Source: VAZQ01 sp963721005 (GTDB lineage: Bacteria; Pseudomonadota; Alphaproteobacteria; Rhizobiales; Xanthobacteraceae). From it: a stretch of DNA of 64,000 nt. The stretch covers positions 1,674,001-1,738,000 of the forward strand of contig CAVRHR010000005.1 of the NCBI GenBank assembly GCA_963721005.1. Reading direction: 5' to 3'. The position numbers and the translations under genes are program-made. Below the pieces are notes generated by a model, which saw nothing but the letters and a program-made list of their open reading frames with translations, was not told where the DNA came from and made no database searches. Positions 1 through 8,453 of the stretch are shown piece after piece (positions within the stretch are counted from its first letter, which is position 1; the number at the start of each line of letters is the position of its first letter).

Positions 1-2
1 AC

Positions 3-713
3 GACCGGCTGACGGTGGCGGAAAATCTCGAGTTCCACGGACTGGTCTACGGCGTCCCCAAGGCGGTGCGGCGCGAGCGCATTCCCGAGATGCTGGCCCT
101 GGTGGAGCTCGATAAATGGCGCGACAGCCTGGTGCGCGCGCTCTCCTCCGGCATGAAGCGAAGGCTCGAGATCGCGCGTGCCCTGGTGCACGATTCCCGC
201 ATCCTGTTTCTCGACGAGCCGACCGCCGGCCTCGATGCGCAATCGCGCGAGCGCATGTGGCACTATCTGCGCAACGCCCGCGGCGAGCGCGACCTGACTG
301 TGATCGTCACCACCCATTACATCGAGGAGGTCGAGAGCTGCGACCGTGTCTGCATAATCGATGACGGTCGCATCCTGGCCAATGACGCGCCGGCGGTGCT
401 CAAGGCCAGCCACGGCCATGAATTGATGCGCGTGGTGCCGCGCGACGACGCCATCGCGGCGGAGGTCATGTGGGCCCATGCCGATATCGCCACCCGCCGC
501 GGCGAGGAGATCGTGCTGCGCTCCGCCGGCGACGCCTTCACGGAATCCTTTTTGCTGCGCTACGGCACCCGCATCCGCAGGCTGTCGATCGAGGAGCCGA
601 GCCTGGAAAGCGTGTTCCTGGCGCTGACCGGGCGCGAGCTGCGCGACCAGGCCGCGGGTGCGCGCGAGCGGACCTATGAATTCGGCAAGCGCGGCGGCGA
701 GCACACGCGATGA
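3..713 (+). CDS. ABC transporter ATP-binding protein, ABC-2 exporter type (5' end outside window)
   Basis: ATPase subunit that would power the permease encoded next. The open frame runs in from the left edge (codons for DRLTVAENLEFHG), so the Walker A half is missing from the window. Visible are the ABC signature LSSGMKRRLEIARAL, Walker B ILFLDEPTAGLD and the switch His in TTHYIEE, in the order expected of the DRA/NodI-like group. It overlaps the permease by ATGA, and the permease overlaps a periplasmic binding protein the same way, so the three form one operon. Such a trio accompanies PQQ-dependent alcohol dehydrogenases in several proteobacteria (pedABC-like); that link is an inference from arrangement. 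The GTG at 15 is internal, not a start. Confidence 0.93.
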   Translation, partial: DRLTVAENLEFHGLVYGVPKAVRRERIPEMLALVELDKWRDSLVRALSSGMKRRLEIARALVHDSRILFLDEPTAGLDAQSRERMWHYLRNARGERDLTVIVTTHYIEEVESCDRVCIIDDGRILANDAPAVLKASHGHELMRVVPRDDAIAAEVMWAHADIATRRGEEIVLRSAGDAFTESFLLRYGTRIRRLSIEEPSLESVFLALTGRELRDQAAGARERTYEFGKRGGEHTR

Positions 714-1573
714 CGGCGCAACCCGCACACGCACTCTCGCCCGCCCCGGCGCGCGCCCCAGGGCCGAGGTGGGGACACTGGGTGGGCGGCATCTACGCCA
801 TCTGGCTGCGCGAGGTGAAGCGCGCCATCCGCGACCGCGGCCAACTGATCGGCGGCGTGGTGCGCCCGCTGCTCTATGTGCTGATCATGGGCATCGGCCT
901 CAACCCGTATTTCCGCGGCGAGATCTACGGCGAGGTGCGCTTCGTGGTCCCGTACACCTATGTGCAGTTCCTGTTCCCGGCGGTGATCGCCCTCAACATC
1001 ATGTACACCTCGGTGCAATCGGCGGTGTCGGTGATCTGGGACCGCGAGTTCGGCTTCCTGCGCGAGGTGCTGGTCTCGCCGATGCCGCGCGCCGCGATCC
1101 TGTTTGGCAAGATTCTGGGTGGCACCACCGTCGCCATGTTCCACGGCGCGCTGGTGCTGGCGCTCGCCCGCTTCGCGGATCTCTCGATGACGCTTGGCGA
1201 TCTCGCCCAGGGCCTCGCCCTGATGTTCCTGATGGCGTTCGCCTTGACGTCGCTCGGCGTGGTGATCGCCAACCGCATCCGCAGCTTCGAAGGCTTCGGG
1301 GTGTTCTCCAACGTGGTGATCCTGCCGCTCTATTTCCTGTCGAGCTCGATCTTCCCGCTCGATCCCTCGCTCACCAGCGCGCAGACCCGGGTGATCTATC
1401 CGGAGTGGCTGGTCACCCTGATCGAGCTCAACCCCTTGACCTACGCGATCGACGCTTTGCGCGGCGCCTTCATCCACTTCCGTCAGTTCGATGCGCGGCT
1501 CGGACCCGCCGTCCTGGTGGCGATGGCCGCGCTCTTCTTCCTGGTCGCGCTGCGCGACTTCCGCCGCACATGA
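710..1573 (+). CDS. ABC-2 type transporter permease
   Basis: Inner-membrane permease of 287 residues that pairs with the upstream ATPase (ATGA overlap at 710-713). The cytoplasmic entry helix WLREVKRAIRDRGQLIGG is followed by about six hydrophobic segments and the family-typical turn LSSSIFPLD, then a short C-terminal helix and RDFRRT. Length and topology fit ABC-2 exporters of the drug/NodJ type and the permease of PQQ-alcohol-oxidation clusters. Substrate is not deducible. It overlaps the downstream binding-protein gene by four bases, so translation is probably coupled. Confidence 0.93.
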   Translation: MTAQPAHALSPAPARAPGPRWGHWVGGIYAIWLREVKRAIRDRGQLIGGVVRPLLYVLIMGIGLNPYFRGEIYGEVRFVVPYTYVQFLFPAVIALNIMYTSVQSAVSVIWDREFGFLREVLVSPMPRAAILFGKILGGTTVAMFHGALVLALARFADLSMTLGDLAQGLALMFLMAFALTSLGVVIANRIRSFEGFGVFSNVVILPLYFLSSSIFPLDPSLTSAQTRVIYPEWLVTLIELNPLTYAIDALRGAFIHFRQFDARLGPAVLVAMAALFFLVALRDFRRT

Positions 1574-2376
1574 GCGCCGCCGTCATGACGCGCCCCGGCC
1601 TCATGCGTGATGCGCTCGGCGCGCTGCCGATCCTGGCGTTACTCGCGGCGGTCTATCTGCTTCCGCCCGACACCTCGCTGCGCGAGGTGCGCCGCGCCGG
1701 CGCGCTGCATGTCTGCATGCCGCCGGCCTATCCGCCCTACGTCACCGGCGACCCCCGGTCACCGGGAATCGATGTCGAGATTTTGCGGGCGCTCACCGGC
1801 GCGCTCGGCCTGAGATTCGATGCCGTGCCGGAGCCCGCCATGCTCCGCGATTTCAATCCACGCGGCTGGCATATCACCCGCGCCGCCTGCGAGGTCGTAG
1901 CCGGCGGCGTGGTGGCGTCGCCGATGACGCGCTCGTTCCTGGAGACCGGCCCGCCCTATGCGCAGACCGGCTGGGCGCTGATCGCGCCGCAAGCCATCAC
2001 CGACCTGCAAAGCCGCAAGATCGGCATTCTCGCCCCGCCCTCCTCGGGCCTGGACCGGATCGCGCTCGCGAGCCGGTTGCGCGCCGCCCAGGCGCAGGTG
2101 AGCATCGTGGCGAGCACCGACGCCCTGGTCGCCGGCATGCGCGAAGGCCGCTTCGAAGCCGCCATTACCGAAAAGCTGCTCGCCGACCAGCTCGCGGCGC
2201 GCGAGCACTGGCGCGCGGACTGGCTGCCCGGCGATCTACCGCGCTATCCGGTCGCCTTCGGGCTGTGGAAGGGCGACCTCACGCTCAAGCGCGCGCTATC
2301 CGCGGGGCTGGATGGGCTCAGCCGCGATGGAAGCGTGGCCGCGATTTTGGCGAAATATGTGGGAGGCGGAGGCTGA
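1570..2376 (+). CDS. Periplasmic solute-binding protein (SBP_bac_3-like, quinoprotein-associated type)
   Basis: A 268-residue protein with one N-terminal hydrophobic segment (about residues 12-28) that can act as signal or anchor. The mature start has the family pattern VCMPPAYPPY...GIDVEILRAL, as in amino-acid-type binding proteins, and the C-terminal part has SRDGSVAAILAKY. Start ATG at 1570 forms ATGA with the permease stop. The frame stays open upstream to 658, but that part only shadows the permease. A binding protein beside an ABC-2 exporter is unusual, yet it is the arrangement seen next to PQQ-dependent dehydrogenases. The PQQ dehydrogenase at 12.6 kb is the nearest possible partner in this window; another may lie upstream of it. 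Confidence 0.82.
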   Translation: MSAAVMTRPGLMRDALGALPILALLAAVYLLPPDTSLREVRRAGALHVCMPPAYPPYVTGDPRSPGIDVEILRALTGALGLRFDAVPEPAMLRDFNPRGWHITRAACEVVAGGVVASPMTRSFLETGPPYAQTGWALIAPQAITDLQSRKIGILAPPSSGLDRIALASRLRAAQAQVSIVASTDALVAGMREGRFEAAITEKLLADQLAAREHWRADWLPGDLPRYPVAFGLWKGDLTLKRALSAGLDGLSRDGSVAAILAKYVGGGG

Positions 2377-2390
2377 GGCCAACTCCAACC

Positions 2391-2494
2391 GTCGTCCCGG
2401 CCAAGGCCGCGAAGCGGCCGCTGAGCCGGGACCCATACGCCGCAGACAATCGAGGGGGCACGGCGTATGGGTCCCTGCTTTCGCAGGGACGACC
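2391..2494. repeat. Dispersed palindromic intergenic repeat, copy 1
   Basis: About 104 bases. An inner inverted pair (GGGACCCATACGCCG / CGGCGTATGGGTCCC) is nested inside outer GTCGTCCC / GGGACGAC ends. A second copy in the opposite orientation lies at 19469-19593. Both sit between the 3' end of one gene and another gene, as REP/BIME-like elements of rhizobia do. The small reading frames it creates are not genes. Confidence 0.85.
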
Positions 2495-2524
2495 CGCGCG
2501 AAGGCAAATGATCCAACGCACTTC

Positions 2525-3148
2525 TCAAATCCCCGCAGCTTCGCCCATAACCACGCCGTACAACAACCGATAGGCCGGATCGAGCACGCGCGTCATCACG
2601 CCGCTGGCCACCAGGGCGGCCAGGATGAGGCCGAGAAAAAGCTGAACGCCTGCCGAGCGCTCGCGCAGTTGCGGCCACACGGCTATCAAGAGATGCCCGC
2701 CCGCGAGCGGCGGCAGCGGCAGCAGGCCGAGCAGCGCAAACCAGAGGCCGAGCTCGATGATTGTTTGCATCAGCGCAAACGCCAACGCAGCCGCGGTGTC
2801 GGGCAAAAGCGGCAGCAGCAAGGGCCGGCCAAACCGCAGCGCCAGCACGCCCGCAACGATGGCGGCGAAGCCGGCGCCGACCACCAGCGGCAGATCGCGG
2901 CGCCCGTGCCGCAGCGCGCGCGGATCGATCGCCACCCACCTGCCCCAGCCGGCCGCGAAGATCATCCCGATGAGGCCGCCGAGCAGATCGAGCTGCCGCA
3001 GCGGATCGAAGGTGAGCCTCCCATCATGCTGCGGGCCGGCATCGCCGAGCGCGCCCGCAGCGGCCGCGATGGCGAAACCCTGCAGGCTCGAGACCACGAG
3101 CACCGCGCAGGCGCGCATCAACAGTTGCGACAGCGTGAGATCGATCAC
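2525..3148 (-). CDS. M50 (site-2 protease-like) membrane protein lacking the metal site
   Basis: A 207-residue polytopic membrane protein with about five hydrophobic segments. Two blocks match small M50 proteases: GRLTFDP...GWGRWVAIDPRALR near residues 43-80 and LLPLPPLAGGHLL near 150-162. The place where HExxH should stand reads QGFAI (residues 23-27), and the usual Asp of the PxDGG block is Ala. It therefore looks like an inactive homologue, perhaps a scaffold or regulator; this is inference. It is convergent with the ABC operon across the palindromic repeat, and 41 bases separate its start from the 3' end of the cytochrome c gene, which is also on the minus strand. Confidence 0.72.
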   Translation of the reverse strand: MIDLTLSQLLMRACAVLVVSSLQGFAIAAAAGALGDAGPQHDGRLTFDPLRQLDLLGGLIGMIFAAGWGRWVAIDPRALRHGRRDLPLVVGAGFAAIVAGVLALRFGRPLLLPLLPDTAAALAFALMQTIIELGLWFALLGLLPLPPLAGGHLLIAVWPQLRERSAGVQLFLGLILAALVASGVMTRVLDPAYRLLYGVVMGEAAGI

Positions 3149-3189
3149 GACGGCCCCGCTTGCGCCCGCCCAATGCAGGGCCTGTAAGG

Positions 3190-4074
3190 CTACTTCTTGA
3201 GGCTCATGGCCTGCTGGACATTAAGGTCCGCCGGCAGCTCCTTGTCGCCGGGCTTGAATCCGTTCTCGCCCAGGATATAGGCGATGAGGTCCGCATAGGC
3301 CTCGTCGGTGAGCTGGCCCGGCCGATCGGGCGGCATCTTGGCCTTCATGAAGCCCGCGAGCGCCGCCACATTGGCCGCGTCCCAGTGCTTGGCGAACGAC
3401 GTCCCCTTGAGCGGCGGCCCGCCGAACTCGCCGTTGTCGAGGGTCGAGCCGTGGCAATCGAGACAATTGTGCTGGTAAGCGGCCTCGCCACGCTCGGCCT
3501 GCGCCTTGGTGAACGACGGAGCGCTCGCCGCCGCCTTGCCGGGCTGGGCCCCGCCCTCGCGTAACGCATAGACTTGGCTCTGCGTCAGGTCCTCGCCGCG
3601 GGCGGCGGCGATCTCGGCGGGGACGATCGGCTTGAAGTCCTTGGGCAGGTGCTGGTCGTTGTCCCAGCTCGTGAGCACATGATCGATGACCGCCGCGATC
3701 TCATCATCCTTGAGCGAGGACCAGGACGGCATCGAGCCATTGTACGGGGTACCCTCGACCGTGATCGATCCGGTCAGCCCGAACATCACGACGCGCACCA
3801 GGTAGGCGCGGCCCTTCTGCTCGAGCACCGCGGTCGCATGGCCGGCCAGCGGCGGGAAACCGCCCGCGATGCCGCGTCCGCTGCGTTGATGGCAGCCGCT
3901 GCAAATGCTGTCGTAGGTTTTCGCCCCGAGCGCCTGCCATTGGGTGTCGCCGGAGGGCGCGGCGGGTTGCGCAAGCGCGCCCGAGGAGCCTGCCAGGCCC
4001 CATAGAGCGCCCGCCGACAAGGCGAGCGCCGCCACAACCAAGCTCCGGACCAGAGCGGCAGCGCACGAGCACAT
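3190..4074 (-). CDS. Periplasmic diheme cytochrome c
   Basis: A 294-residue exported electron carrier with an N-terminal hydrophobic signal (about residues 8-35). It has two class I heme c sites: CSGCH at 58-62 with distal Met in GSMPSW near 115, and CLDCH at 204-208 with KMPPDRPG near 247-254. Two tandem cytochrome domains are joined by an Ala/Pro-rich linker. Such proteins accept electrons from quinoprotein or molybdenum dehydrogenases; an 8 kb distant PQQ dehydrogenase (12.6-14.4 kb) and an IorAB-like enzyme are plausible donors, but no direct link is shown. It is divergent from the MFS gene. Confidence 0.92.
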   Translation of the reverse strand: MCSCAAALVRSLVVAALALSAGALWGLAGSSGALAQPAAPSGDTQWQALGAKTYDSICSGCHQRSGRGIAGGFPPLAGHATAVLEQKGRAYLVRVVMFGLTGSITVEGTPYNGSMPSWSSLKDDEIAAVIDHVLTSWDNDQHLPKDFKPIVPAEIAAARGEDLTQSQVYALREGGAQPGKAAASAPSFTKAQAERGEAAYQHNCLDCHGSTLDNGEFGGPPLKGTSFAKHWDAANVAALAGFMKAKMPPDRPGQLTDEAYADLIAYILGENGFKPGDKELPADLNVQQAMSLKK

Positions 4075-4310
4075 GATTTCACCCCCTTGGCGTTCGAGCC
4101 GGTTGAAATTGCCAACAAGATCTTCGATCGGTCAACTCTCTTGGCCACATTTCCCTAATCGGGAACCGCGGCGTGGCCGCGCCTCGGGCAGCGCCGGAGA
4201 ACGCGCTGGCGAAACGCCTTGCAATCTGCCATTCGGTAACTCCGCTTGGCGGCCGCGCGAGCTCATCCCGACCGGCGCCGCAATTTCGCCAAAAGCCGCA
4301 AGGTCCCGCC
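4075..4310. promoter_or_regulatory. Divergent intergenic region between cytochrome c and MFS genes
   Basis: About 236 bases hold the upstream sides of both divergent genes. No clear operator or -35/-10 pair could be fixed by eye. The MFS reading frame stays open through part of this stretch (to 4173), but its translation there is Ala/Pro/Arg-rich and non-family. Confidence 0.35.
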
Positions 4311-5837
4311 TTGGCCGATCCGTCCGTCCCGCGCCCCTCCGAGCCACCCAAGAATCTGCTGCACCGGCGCCTGATCACCGGTGCATGCATGATGGCTATT
4401 TTCATGGCCGCCGTGGAGGGCACCATCGTGGCCACAGCCATGCCGACCATCGTGGCCGATCTGGGCGGGTTCCGTCTGTTCAGCTGGGTATTCACCGCCT
4501 ATTTCCTGGCACAGGCGGTGACCACCCCGATTTATGGGCGGCTGGCGGATCTGTTCGGCCGCAAGCCGGTGTTCTTCGTGGGCGCGAGCATCTTCCTTAT
4601 CGGCTCGACCGCGTGTGGCCTCACCGACGGCATGGTGCCCCTGATCGCATTCCGCACCCTGCAGGGCGTAGGCGCCGGCGCCATCCAATCGATCGCCACC
4701 ACCATCATCGGCGACAGCTATGCGCCGGCCGACCGGGCGCGGCTGCAAGGCTGGCTGTCGAGCGTCTGGGGACTGGCTGCCGTCATCGGGCCGGTGCTCG
4801 GTGCTTTCATCGTGGAGCACCTGCACTGGGCGTTCGTATTCTGGATCAACCTGCCGATCGGCATCGCGGCGATCGCGATCCTGGCGATCTATCTGCACGA
4901 ACAGCTCACGCCGCGCCAGCACCAGATCGACTATATCGGGTCGGCTCTGCTGATGCTGGGTGTCGGCGCCATCATGATGGTGGTGGTGCAGGCCAACTCG
5001 CTGGAGCGGCCGGTCATCGCGGCGCTCCTGACCGGCGGCACGCTCGCGCTTGTTCTGCTGGTGGTGAACGAGCGGCGCAGCCGCGAGCCGATCGTGCCGT
5101 TCCGGCTCTTGGGCCACCGGATCATCGCGATCGGCAATCTGGGCGGCCTGGCCATCGGGGCGCTGCTGACCTGCGTGGTCGGCTTTTTACCGACTTATGT
5201 GCAAGGCGCCATGGGCGGCAGCCCGACCACCACCGGCATCGTGATCGCGGTCCTGTCGGTGGTGTGGGCGGCGGCGAGCATCGTGGCGGGCCGGGTGATG
5301 GTGCGCACCTCCTACCAGCTGACCGGCGCGCTCGGGGCGCTCGCCCTGATCTCCGGCTGCGTCATCCTGGTCGCGCTCGACGAGAGCAACTCGCTCGCCC
5401 GGGTGAATGCCGGCGCGACGCTGATCGGTATCGGCATGGGTTTCTGCAACACCACCTTCCTGGTCTCGGTGCAGGCGAGCGTGGGCTGGAGCGAGCGTGG
5501 GGCGGTGACCTCCTCGGTGCTGTTCATGCGCACCATCGGGCAGGCGCTGGGCGCGGGAATTGCCGGCGCCATCCTCAATTTCAGCCTCGCCCGCGCCGCT
5601 CCATCGGCCGGCGATACCTTGAACCAGCTGCTGACCCCGAGCCTGCGCGCCACGCTCGACCGCGACACCATTGCGCAGCTCAGCCACGCCATCGCGGGCG
5701 CGCTGCACGATGTCTATGTGATCGCCGGCGTGCTGGCGGCGCTCACCCTCGCCCTCACCGCGCTGCTGCCGGCCGGGGCGAGCCCGACGCGGCCCGGCGC
5801 GCCGGGCCCAGGCGGCGAGACGCAAGGTCGGGTATGA
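4311..5837 (+). CDS. MFS drug:H+ antiporter, DHA2 (14-TMS) family
   Basis: About 508 residues. Family motifs are present: the TM1 region VEGTIVATAMPTIVADLGG (motif D1), motif A GRLADLFGRKPVF after TM2, and motif C-like GLAAVIGPVLGAFIVEH in TM5. Length and 14 hydrophobic segments fit EmrB/QacA-type exporters. The TTG at 4311 (MADPSVPRPSEPPK...) is preferred as start: it follows AAGG by eight bases and removes a low-complexity N-terminal run that begins at 4173. A different start is possible. The iron-type binding protein begins 29 bases after the stop, so the two may be cotranscribed. Substrate unknown. Confidence 0.88.
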   Translation: MADPSVPRPSEPPKNLLHRRLITGACMMAIFMAAVEGTIVATAMPTIVADLGGFRLFSWVFTAYFLAQAVTTPIYGRLADLFGRKPVFFVGASIFLIGSTACGLTDGMVPLIAFRTLQGVGAGAIQSIATTIIGDSYAPADRARLQGWLSSVWGLAAVIGPVLGAFIVEHLHWAFVFWINLPIGIAAIAILAIYLHEQLTPRQHQIDYIGSALLMLGVGAIMMVVVQANSLERPVIAALLTGGTLALVLLVVNERRSREPIVPFRLLGHRIIAIGNLGGLAIGALLTCVVGFLPTYVQGAMGGSPTTTGIVIAVLSVVWAAASIVAGRVMVRTSYQLTGALGALALISGCVILVALDESNSLARVNAGATLIGIGMGFCNTTFLVSVQASVGWSERGAVTSSVLFMRTIGQALGAGIAGAILNFSLARAAPSAGDTLNQLLTPSLRATLDRDTIAQLSHAIAGALHDVYVIAGVLAALTLALTALLPAGASPTRPGAPGPGGETQGRV

Positions 5838-5866
5838 TCCGATCAAGAAAGGCAGGGAGCAAGATC

Positions 5867-6928
5867 ATGCCTGCACACATTCGGAAGTGGTTCGCCGCGC
5901 TGGCGGCTGGCGCCGCGCTTTCGGCATCATGCTGCGCCGCTGCGTCGGCCGAAACCATCGACCAGATTTATGCAGCCGCCAAGGCCGAGAAGACGCTGGT
6001 GCTGTGGGGCGCCGGCCCCTCGGCCGGTTACGAGGCGGCGGCGCGCGCCTTCGAGCAGCAATACCCGGGCATCACCGTCACGCTGATGGGCGGCTTCAGC
6101 AACGTGCTCAATGCCAAGATCGAGGAGCAGCTCAGCGCCAAGAAGGTCGAGACCGATCTCCTGGTGTTCCAGACCGTGCAGGACTTCGTCGGTTGGAACC
6201 GGCGCGGCCTGCTCATGCGTTTCAAGCCCGAAGGCTTCGAGACCATCGGGCCGGGCGCCAAGGACCCGGACGGCGCCTGGATCGCGGTCAACGCCAATCC
6301 GCTGTTCTACGGCTACAACACCGATGGGCTCGCGGCCGACGAGGTGCCGAGATCGGCGCTCGATTTCCTCAAACCCAAGTTCAAGGGCAAGCTGATCAGC
6401 GCCTACCCGGCCGACGACGACGCGACGCTCTATGATTTCTACACCATCGTGCGCAAATACGGCTGGAGCTACATGGATCGCTACATGGCGCAGCAGCCGA
6501 AATTCATCCAGGGCCATCTCGGGGTCGCCCGGAGCCTCGGCTCGGGCGAGAGCCTGGCGAGCTTCGACAACACCATCGGCAGCACCAACACGGCCAAACG
6601 CGAGGGCGGCAAGCTCGCGCTCGCTACACCGGCGCGCGACCGGCTGCCGATGTTCTTCACCTCGGAAGCGATCCTGAAGGACGCGCCGCATCCCAACGCG
6701 GCCAAGCTCTATGTCAGCTGGTTCCTCTCCCGGGAGCAGCAAAGCCGCATCGGGGTCTACTCGTCACGCGCCGACGTGCCGTCGCCCGCGGGCCTGATGC
6801 CGCTCTCGGGCTACCGGCTCGCCAACGACTATCTCAAGTTCGTGACCAACGAGAAGCAGCTGGTGGCGCTGCGCCAACGCTTCGAGAAATATACCGGGCC
6901 GGTCGCCAATGCGGGCGGGGTGAAGTGA
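5867..6928 (+). CDS. ABC extracellular solute-binding protein, Fe(III)/FbpA-like fold
   Basis: A 353-residue periplasmic protein. Start ATG at 5867 follows AGGGAG at good spacing and opens a signal peptide ending ASA-E near residue 29. The body has family signatures: IYAAAKAEKTLVLWG at the mature N-terminus, the QYPGITVTLMGG strand, WIAVNANPLFYGYNT, and a C-terminal WFLSREQQ segment. These resemble group 1/6 binding proteins for iron or small organic solutes. No permease or ATPase lies beside it, so it is an orphan receptor or works with components elsewhere. It is followed by the retron remnant on the other strand. Confidence 0.88.
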   Translation: MPAHIRKWFAALAAGAALSASCCAAASAETIDQIYAAAKAEKTLVLWGAGPSAGYEAAARAFEQQYPGITVTLMGGFSNVLNAKIEEQLSAKKVETDLLVFQTVQDFVGWNRRGLLMRFKPEGFETIGPGAKDPDGAWIAVNANPLFYGYNTDGLAADEVPRSALDFLKPKFKGKLISAYPADDDATLYDFYTIVRKYGWSYMDRYMAQQPKFIQGHLGVARSLGSGESLASFDNTIGSTNTAKREGGKLALATPARDRLPMFFTSEAILKDAPHPNAAKLYVSWFLSREQQSRIGVYSSRADVPSPAGLMPLSGYRLANDYLKFVTNEKQLVALRQRFEKYTGPVANAGGVK

Positions 6929-6998
6929 CGGAGCTTTGCGATCGGCTTCGATCAGACGCGGCGGCGTCGAACGCGCGCTTCACCCCCCGAGGCAACAG

Positions 6999-7218
6999 CT
7001 ATTGTCTTACTTCAGGAACAAGCAACGCCCTACGTGGCGTCTCCGTTCGCATGATATCATCAACTGTCGTTCCATATTTTCGACGCATCGAGCCAACAAA
7101 GGCCGGCTCGACGCTGACCGCAAACGCCAGCCAGCCCCTCGTGTTTGCGATATGCTTGGGCGAAGTATTCTTTCCTGTTTTGATATAGTGAATAGCGGCA
7201 GAAATTGCACGCTTGGCC
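6999..7218 (-). pseudogene. C-terminal remnant of a retron-type reverse transcriptase
   Basis: Reading from the IS boundary (7218) to a TAG at 6999, the frame encodes about 72 residues. They include AISAAIHYIKTG and NTRGWLAFAVSVEP followed by AFVGSMRRKYG. This Arg-Gly...(V/I)xP...(K/R)xYG pattern is what I recognise as the thumb/C-terminus of bacterial retron RTs. The palm domain with YADD and everything upstream are absent; the IS3 element begins exactly where the frame ends. Order on the minus strand is msr-msd RNA, effector, [IS], RT tail, the gene order of Ec86/St85-type retrons. Identification is by pattern only; a profile search would settle it. Confidence 0.6.
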
Positions 7219-7243
7219 TGCACCCGGTTTTGTAGACAAGCAG

Positions 7244-8110
7244 TTAAGCTAATCCGGCCCGCATCTCGAACTCCATGGGGCTTAGATAGCCGATTGTCGA
7301 GTGCCGACGTTTAGCATTGTAGAAGCGCTCGATGTAATCGAACACGTCGGCCTTGGCTTCATCCCTCGTCCGATAGGTCTTGCGTGCGGTCCGCTCGGTT
7401 TTGAGGGACGAGAAGAAGCTCTCCATCGCAGCGTTGTCCCAGACATTCCCCGACCGGCTCATCGAGCAGACGACGCCGTGGTCAGCCATGAGGCGCTGGA
7501 ACTGCTCGCTGGTGTACTGACTGCCGCGATCCGAGTGATGCAGCAGCGCATCCGGCTTACCACGCCGCCAGATTGCCATCAGCAGTGCGTTGGTGACCAG
7601 TTCGGCCGTCATCCCCGCGCTCATCGACCAGCCCACCACACGTCGAGAGAAGAGATCGATGACCGCCGCCACATAGAGCCACCCTTCCGCCGTCCAGATA
7701 TACGTAAAGTCAGCAATCCATTTGCGGTTGGGAGCGGAGGCTTCGAAGGTTTGCTCGAGGAGGTTCGGAGCGACGGCGGCGACCTGCCGCTCACCCAGAT
7801 CGGGCGGCAGTCGACGCCGTCGCGGGCGCGACTTGAGGGCCTGCAACCGCATCAAACGCTCAATCCGGTGCAGCCCGCACGACACTCCGTCTGCAAGAAG
7901 GTCTTTCCAAACCCGCCTGGCTCCATAGGTCCGATCGCTGGCAAGGAAGCTGGCGCGGACCTTTGCGCCGAGCTCTTCATCACTACGACTACGTTGGCTG
8001 CGTGGTCGTGTCAGCCAGGCATAGAAGCCGCCTCGCGAGACACCGAGCGCCCCGCACAACCAGTCCGCCGGCCAGATCCCCCGGTGCTTCGCAATGAAAC
8101 CGAATTTCAT
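7244..8110 (-). CDS. IS3-family transposase OrfB (DDE integrase core)
   Basis: A 288-residue transposase catalytic part. The N-terminal HTH_21-like region (AKHRGIWPADWLCGALGVSR...YGARRV) precedes an rve core with WIADFTYI (first Asp), HSDRGSQYTS (second Asp) and ESFFSSLKTE (Glu), and the C-terminal FYNAKRRHSTIGYLSPMEFE. It overlaps orfA by ATGA. It is normally made as an OrfAB fusion by frameshifting at the A7G site upstream. Confidence 0.96.
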   Translation of the reverse strand: MKFGFIAKHRGIWPADWLCGALGVSRGGFYAWLTRPRSQRSRSDEELGAKVRASFLASDRTYGARRVWKDLLADGVSCGLHRIERLMRLQALKSRPRRRRLPPDLGERQVAAVAPNLLEQTFEASAPNRKWIADFTYIWTAEGWLYVAAVIDLFSRRVVGWSMSAGMTAELVTNALLMAIWRRGKPDALLHHSDRGSQYTSEQFQRLMADHGVVCSMSRSGNVWDNAAMESFFSSLKTERTARKTYRTRDEAKADVFDYIERFYNAKRRHSTIGYLSPMEFEMRAGLA

Positions 8111-8397
8111 GTCGATTCCTTCGCGAAGTAGGCCGCGGCTTTTTTTAGGATGTCTCGCTCTGCCTTCAGCTTGTTCACCTCGCGCTTGAGCTGCGCGATC
8201 TCCAGCTGCTCGGGCTTCATCTGACCCTGCCCAGGAAATGCTTGTTGCGGATCATCCGCAAGCGCCTTCACCCAACCGCGCAACTGCGACTGATGCACAC
8301 TGAGATCGTGCGAGGCCTGCGCATACGAGACGCCCCGCTCCTTAATCAGCCGCACAGCCTCAAGCTTGAACTCGCGTGTAAACTTCCGCCTCTCCAT
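8107..8397 (-). CDS. IS3-family transposase OrfA (HTH DNA-binding)
   Basis: A 96-residue protein. An HTH_Tnp_1 domain (FTREFKLEAVRLIKERG...YAQASHDLSVHQSQLRGWV) is followed by a leucine-zipper-like segment (EQLEIAQLKREVNKLKAERD) and KKAAAYFAK at the end. It binds the IS ends and supplies the N-terminus of the fused transposase. Start ATG at 8397 lies 56 bases inside the right end. Confidence 0.95.
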   Translation of the reverse strand: MERRKFTREFKLEAVRLIKERGVSYAQASHDLSVHQSQLRGWVKALADDPQQAFPGQGQMKPEQLEIAQLKREVNKLKAERDILKKAAAYFAKEST

Positions 8398-8453
8398 GAC
8401 CCACCTCCGGTTCCATTAAAACACCTAACTCGGCGTCTTCGGAACCGGGTGCA

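Larger units (their letters stand above)
7219..8453 (-). mobile_element. IS3-family insertion sequence
   Basis: A 1235-base element with orfA and orfB on the minus strand. Its ends are imperfect inverted repeats starting TGCACCCGGTT (7219-7229 and 8443-8453). The base quartet GGCC flanks both ends (7215-7218 and 8454-8457) and may be the target duplication, though four palindromic bases could match by chance. A run of seven A (minus strand, 8140-8146) followed by G near the end of orfA is the typical -1 slippery site for making OrfAB. Both frames are intact, so the copy may be active. It sits inside the retron, and the adjoining sequence is missing. Confidence 0.93.

Noticed and set aside
658..1569. 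Long upstream extension of the binding-protein frame
   Set aside because: It only shadows the ABC permease; the ATG at 1570 has ATGA coupling and starts the membrane/signal segment.
2244..2939. Minus-strand frame through the palindromic repeat (RKQGPIRRAPSIV-like translation)
   Set aside because: The translation comes from a dispersed repeat and from antisense of real genes; it is a frequent false annotation.
3944..5866. An about 640-codon extension in front of the iron-type binding protein
   Set aside because: It is antisense or out-of-frame over cytochrome c and MFS genes; ATG 5867 has a good ribosome site and signal peptide.
6925..7188. Plus-strand frame after the iron-type binding protein
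   Set aside because: No family signal; the opposite strand carries a coherent RT C-terminus over the same bases.
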